Origin: Oenanthe sinensis | Lineage: Eukaryota > Streptophyta > Magnoliopsida > Apiales > Apiaceae | Assembly: GCA_028671895.1 (NCBI GenBank) | Contig: CM053803.1 | Location: 43,708,786 to 43,772,785, forward strand | Reading direction: 5' to 3' | DNA: 64,000 nucleotides | Shown: positions 58,863 through 64,000 of the stretch, one piece after another | Numbering within the stretch: position 1 is the stretch's first letter | Layout: the number at the start of each line of letters is the position of its first letter | Notes under the pieces: generated by a model | Database searches by the model: none | What the model was told of the DNA's origin: nothing | Seen by the model: only the letters and a program-made list of their open reading frames with translations | Translations under genes and position numbers: made by a program

Positions 58863-60394
58863 GTAATCACCCCTCAAGTGTGGAGTGCTCTAAAGATATC
58901 TACCAAGAATCAAACTAAAAGATGAAGGAGGAGGCTAGAGAGAAAATTAGGGTTGCCTCCCTTTTAAAATATTTCTCACAAATATTAGGGTTTATAATCA
59001 TATATTTATAGGCAAATATCTCAGCTGAGATATTTTCTATAAATATCATATTATTAATTCCCTTTTTAATTAATTAATCTTATTAATTAATTAGTTAATG
59101 ATTAAAACTATTTTAATCATTAATTCCTTTTTCTAAACTCTTTTAGAAAATTATTCTCTCTTCATATTTAATTACTTTAATTAAATATTTAATTAATAAT
59201 ATTAAGATCTTATCTTAAATAATTTATAATCAATTAAATCTCATTTAATTAATTTATTAAATTTACTAAGTAATTATTTATTTCATAAATAAATAATGAC
59301 TAACTATTATTAATTATTACTTCATCTATAATTTAATCTCTTTTATGGTGTGACTCTTTAGGTTCAATATTAAGCCGATAGTGGAAATAAATAATAATAA
59401 ACATTTTATTTATTATTTATATGAATTCTATTAATTCATTAAATATAATTAATCTGATTAATTATATTTATTCTACATCGTGAGTGATGCTTCTCAATAT
59501 ATCGCGGCTATCCAAATAATACGAAATAATTGCTTAGAATACTTAGAACCTGTCAGTAATTAGTTACCGTACAATTAATTACTTCTACCCTTCAATATCC
59601 CGATTAAATACAAGGCATGGAACTCGTGTCAAGCCTATCTAATTTAATCATACGATTTCTTATTCATAATGCAAAGTTCCTTTTAATGCAAATTAGAAAC
59701 TCTTTCTAATTTCATTCACTCTGGCCAGAGATTCCTGAACTTGCATATCTAAGAATAACATACGATATTCACTTCCTTTACTGGAAGGGGCAGATCCTTT
59801 ATTAATCCGTTAACTATCTCCATACACAAATCACTATGCCCAGAATGGACCTAATGAATGTCCTAGAGACTAAGGACTAAACCAAAGCATAAATCATTGT
59901 GTACAAGATTACTCTAACGATCTCAAGTCTAAGGATACTTGTACAACTATTTACTTAATAAACAACTATCGACACGTGAGTAAACTCCATTAGTTGTTCT
60001 ACTTATCGAGTCATGTTCAGTGAACTTATTCCTTAATAAGTACCTACATATTAGCTATAGTGTCACCACACAAATGTCTATGAGAACAGACATCCTCCTA
60101 AGAGAGCTAGCATAGTATGTACTGATCTTTACGGATTTACTAATTTCCAATTAGTTATCCTATGATCAGGAACTGTTTAAGTCTAAAGCTATTATCTTCT
60201 AGATCTCATTATTATAATCTCATTATAATTCTATAAGCTTTGCTCTAAATTATGGAACATCTTATTTAATACACTTCAAATAGATTAAGCCCGTAACATA
60301 AATACTTTATTATTATCAAATGAAATCAAATAAGAGTAGCATAAAGTTTTTCCTAACTCATCATACATGATTGGTTTTAGGTCAAACACTTTCA
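58863..60394 (-). repeat. 3' LTR (right part) of copia element D
   Basis: On the minus strand it starts TGAAAGTGTTTGACC at 60394, right after D's polypurine tract, and runs left until element B interrupts it. The missing rest is at and left of 45767. Interior is AT-rich with ATTAATTAATTA palindromes near 59060-59100. The total length of the LTR is unknown. Confidence 0.72.
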
Positions 60395-60406
60395 ATCTCC
60401 CACTTG
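60395..60406 (-). other. polypurine tract of element D
   Basis: CCAAGTGGGAGAT on the minus strand, directly before the 3' LTR. Shorter and different from the tract in B and C, so D belongs to another copia lineage. Confidence 0.65.
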
Positions 60407-60408
60407 GC

Positions 60409-63400
60409 CTAAAGCCAATCACTCTGGTATCTAATACCCATCCGCTCCTTATGACGATCAAAATTTAACTGAGACAGCGGCTTCGTGAACGGGTCTGCTA
60501 TGTTGTTATGTGTGTCAACTCTTTCGATCTTGACATCTCCTCTTTCAATGATCTCCCTAATCAAATGAAACCGCCGCAATATATGTTTGGTATTCTTGTG
60601 AGACCTCAGTTCCTTAGCTTGAGCTATTGCAGCGTTATTGTCACAATATAACACAATAGGCCCCTCTATGCCAGGAACTACTCCCAACTCAGAAACAAAT
60701 TTCTTCAACAAAACAGCTTCCTTTGCAGCCTCACTTGCAGCTATATACTCTGCTTCTGCTGTGGAGTCAGCCGTCGTAGATTGCTTACGACTTCTCCAAC
60801 TAATCGCCCCACCATTTAGAGTAAACACATACCCTGACATGGATGTACTATCATCACACTCTGACTGAAAACTAGAGTCAGTGTAACCCTCTATTTTCAA
60901 CTCAGACCCACCAAAAACAAGAAAAATATCCTTAGTCCTTCTCAAGTACTTAAGGATGTTCTTCACTGCTTTACAGTGGTCTTCACCTGGATTTGATTGA
61001 TATCTGCTAGTCATACTAATTGAGTGAACAACATCAGGTCTAGTACATAACATCGTGTACATGATAGATCCTATTGCCGACGCATAAGGAATCCTACTCA
61101 TACGCTCTCTTTCTTCAGGTGTCTTAGGAGACATCTTGTCAGAAAGGGAGACTCAATGGCTCATCGGTATGAGACCTCTCTTGGAGTTTTCCATGCTAAA
61201 CCTTTTAAGCACCTTATCGATATACGTACCTTGGGTTAGACCTATCATTCTTCTTGATCTATCTCTATAGATCTTCATACCAAGAATGTAGGACGCTTCT
61301 CCCAAGTTCTTCATGGTGAAGTTCTTTGATAGCCACATTTTTACTGATTGCAGCATTGGTTTGTCATTTCCTATTAAGAGTATGTCATCTACATACAAAA
61401 TAAGAAATGTTACTGCGCTCCCACTAACCTTCTTGTAGACACATGGTCATCTATGTTTTTGATAAAATCAAACTCTTTGATTGTCTCATCAAAACGGATA
61501 TTCCATCTTCGAGAAGCTTTCCTTAACCCGTATATGGTTCGTAGTAGCTTACATACTAGATGTTCATTTCCTTTGGAAATAAAACCCTCTGGCTGTGTCA
61601 TATACACTTCTTCTTCAAGTTCGCCATTGAGGAAGGCCGTCTTTACGTCCATTTGCCAGAACTCATAGTCATAGTAAGCTGCAATAGCAAGCAAAATCCG
61701 AATTGATTTGAGAAAGGCTACAGGCGAAAAAGTTTCATCAAAGTCAATCCCTTGTCTTTGTTTGAATCCTTTTGCCACGAGCCTGACCTTGTAGGTCTCT
61801 ACCTGGCCATTTGCTCCAATCTTTCTCTTGTATACCCACTTGCACCCTATAGGCTTCATATCCTTAGGTGTCTCTACCAAAGTCCATACTTGGTTGGCAT
61901 ACATGGAGTCCATTTCGGATTTCATGGCACTCTGCCATTTCTCTGAGTCAACACTACTCATAGCCTCGTTGAAGGTCATAGGGTCGTCTCCATCAATGAC
62001 CGCCAATTCATTGTCATTCTCAATGACAAGGCCATAATACCTCTCAGGTTGGCGAGACACCCTTTGTGATCTACGGATGGGCTGTTCTATGGAAGGTTGT
62101 TCAATATGAATAGGTGTTTCCTCTTGAACCGTAGTAGTTTGTTCTTCATGAACTTCATCAAGTTCAATCTTGCTCCCACTATTCCGTTCAAGGATAAACT
62201 GTTTTTCCAGGAAGGTAGCATGTCGGGAGACAAACACCCTTTGTTCGGTGTAAAAGTAATACCCTAAAGTCTCTTTAGGATATCCTACAAACCTACATTT
62301 CACGGATCGAGATTCTAGCTTATCGGGGTCAACTTTCTTGACATAAGCCGGACATCCCTAAATCTTAACGTGCTTAAGACTCGGTTTCCTTTCTTTCCAT
62401 ATCTCATATGGAGTTTGAGGAACAGATTTGTAAGGCACCTTGTTCAATATATATGCTGATGTTTCCAATGCATAACCCCAAAGTGATACTGGAAGATCTG
62501 TATAGCTCATCATGGATCGAACCATGTCCAACAAAGTTCGATTTCTCTTTTCGGATACTCCATTCAACTAGGGAGTGGTCGGAGGAGTCTATTGAGAGAC
62601 TATGCCATTTTCTTTGAGATAATTTAGAAAATCGCCACTTGAGTATTCACCTCCTCGATCTGATCGAAGAGTTTTAATACTATACTTGGTTTGTTTCTCT
62701 ACTCCATACTTATATTCTTTGAACTTTTCAAAGGCTTCGGATTTGTATTTCATCAAATACACATATCCAAATCTAGATCGATCATCTGTAAAAGTAATGA
62801 AGTATGAAAATCCACCCATGGCTTGCGTGGACATCGACCCACACACATCTATATGTACCAATCCAAGCAACTCTGCAGCTCATTCTCCATGTCCACTAAA
62901 TGGAGATTTGGTCATTTTGCCTAACAGACAAGACTCGCATGTAGGATATGATTCAAAATCAAAAGGTTCTAGTAACCCTTCTTTATGCAATGTCTTAAGT
63001 CTATTTTCACTAATATGACCAAGTCTGCAGTGCCACAAGTAGGTGGGATTTTCATCATCTCTTTTTCTTTTATTACTATGTTCAATTTGAAGTAAACTAT
63101 GTTCTACGTCACATACATACAAACCATTATTTAAAATACCAACACCATAAAGAACATTATTTCTAAAAATTGAACATTTATTATTCTCAATAACAAACGA
63201 AAAACCATCCAAGTCTAACATGGGAATAGAAATAATATTCCTCACAATTGAGGGAACAAAATAATAATTATCCAAAATAATAGTCTTGCCCGTAGGCATA
63301 AGTAAATCAAACAATCCTACAGCTACAGCAACAACTCTTGCACCATTGCCCATACGTAGGATCACCTCCTCTTCTTCAAGAGTCTTACTTCTCCTTAGTC

Positions 63401-63972
63401 CCCTGCAACGAATTGCGAATGTGAGAACCACAGGCGGTATCTAATACCCAAGTAAAAGTTTGATTAAGTGACATATTTAGTTCGATCATGAACATACCTG
63501 AAGCAGAAGCGGTAGTCTCACCACCCTTCTTCTTCTTCAATTCTGCAAGGTAAGCCTTACAGTTTCTCTTCCAGTGCCCCACTTTGTTGCTGTGAAAGCA
63601 AACAACTTTGCTTTTGGGATCTTCAGCTTTTGGAGGAACTAGCCTTTTCTCACCTACCTTCTTCTTCTTTTTCTTAGGAGGGCTTCTCTTCCTCTTCTTA
63701 GGGTTAGAGCCTTCACCAATTAGAAGAACAAAACTCTTCTTTATGGGAAAATTCGACTCAGCAGTTTTCAGCATGTTATGGAGTTCAGGAAAGCTGACAT
63801 CCAACTTGTTCATGTAAAAGTTCACAACGAACTGCGAGAATGAATCTGGAAGTGATTGCAAGACCAGATCTTGATTCAGCTCCCCATCCATGACAAATCC
63901 AAGTTGTCCAAGACGCTCAATCAAATTGATCATCTTGAGCACATGAACATTCACAGATGATCCCTCAGTCAT
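60409..63972 (-). pseudogene. gag-pol of element D, broken
   Basis: Right to left: gag (63972-63385) with GELNQDLVLQSLPDSFSQFV and a knuckle-like CFHSNKVGHWKRNC in which the second Cys of CX2C is Ser, a Lys-rich KKKKKK insert, protease DTACGSH (~63435), integrase (63431-62358) with HCRLGHISENRLKTL, HIDVCG, LRSDRGGEYSS and LNGVSEKRNRT, RT (62303-61153) with YVDDILLIGND, and RNase H (61134-60409) with ADSTAEAEYIAASEA and KNTKHILRRFHLIRE. In-frame stops lie at 61153-61155, 62358-62360, 62568-62570, 62589-62591 and 62880-62882. The frame shifts near 61410-61445 and 63385-63431. RNase H to its end is intact. Not functional as a whole. Confidence 0.88.
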
Positions 63973-64000
63973 CCTACAACGAAACAGCTCCTTCGATATC

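Larger units (their letters stand above)
58863..64000 (-). mobile_element. copia element D, partial (runs off the right edge)
   Basis: 3' LTR, polypurine tract, RNase H, RT, integrase, protease region and most of gag are inside the window. The gag start, PBS and 5' LTR lie beyond 64000. Its LTR is the host site of element B. It contains many stops and shifts and is older than B by nesting. Confidence 0.82.

Overview
This is a gene-poor, AT-rich stretch of plant nuclear DNA. Canonical GT-AG introns, TATA-box promoters, site II (TGGGCC) motifs, many small TIR elements and nested Ty1/copia retrotransposons all fit a eudicot, probably an asterid (the family is my inference and not proven). The left half (1-34 kb) is genic. 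The right half (35-64 kb) is a retrotransposon graveyard.

Genic half. A complete four-exon TIM22 mitochondrial import gene lies on the minus strand (1952-4401). It is followed by two inverted-repeat elements and a multi-exon gene for cytosolic ribosomal protein eS4 (7228-9235). The eS4 copy keeps a perfect last exon but carries a 1-nt deletion, a destroyed splice acceptor and a nonsense codon, so I call it a pseudogene. A ~180-220 bp tandem array split by a 2.04 kb TG...CA element with a 5-bp target duplication lies at 9.7-12.5 kb. From 13.7 to 24.2 kb there are four same-strand UGT87A-type UDP-glycosyltransferase copies. Copies 3 (17154-19344, 458 aa) and 4 (21431-24160, 460 aa) are intact two-exon genes. 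Copies 1 and 2 are decayed. At 27842-33904 lies an intact two-exon mitoferrin-type carrier (333 aa) with a 5.1 kb intron. Its start codon is only ~145 bp from a MULE-type MITE nested inside a Stowaway-like MITE. A truncated 5' half of a tRNA-Gly(GCC) lies just downstream at 34279-34315.

Retrotransposon half. All large elements are copia-type and on the minus strand. Element A (pol debris 35964-39559) is cut by LTR C (39565-41634). C's interior runs into the AT-rich LTR of copia D, whose broken pol (60409-63972) leaves the window on the right. Inside D's LTR sits element B (45768-58862), a complete ~13.1 kb Sirevirus-like copia with a GTAAT target duplication and ~1.23 kb LTRs that look only ~1.5% diverged by eye. 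B carries gag, protease, integrase and an intact RT-RNase H. It also has a very long 3' ORF region (~4.2 kb) that shows an NLS-like motif and no obvious membrane features. Between pol and that ORF is a GATCGA-repeat block plus TATA that resembles part of B's own LTR promoter region. This possible second internal promoter is the most interesting signal in the window.

The organellar-targeting genes (TIM22, mitoferrin) and the UGT cluster are not evidently linked in function. The UGTs form the only true gene family array here.
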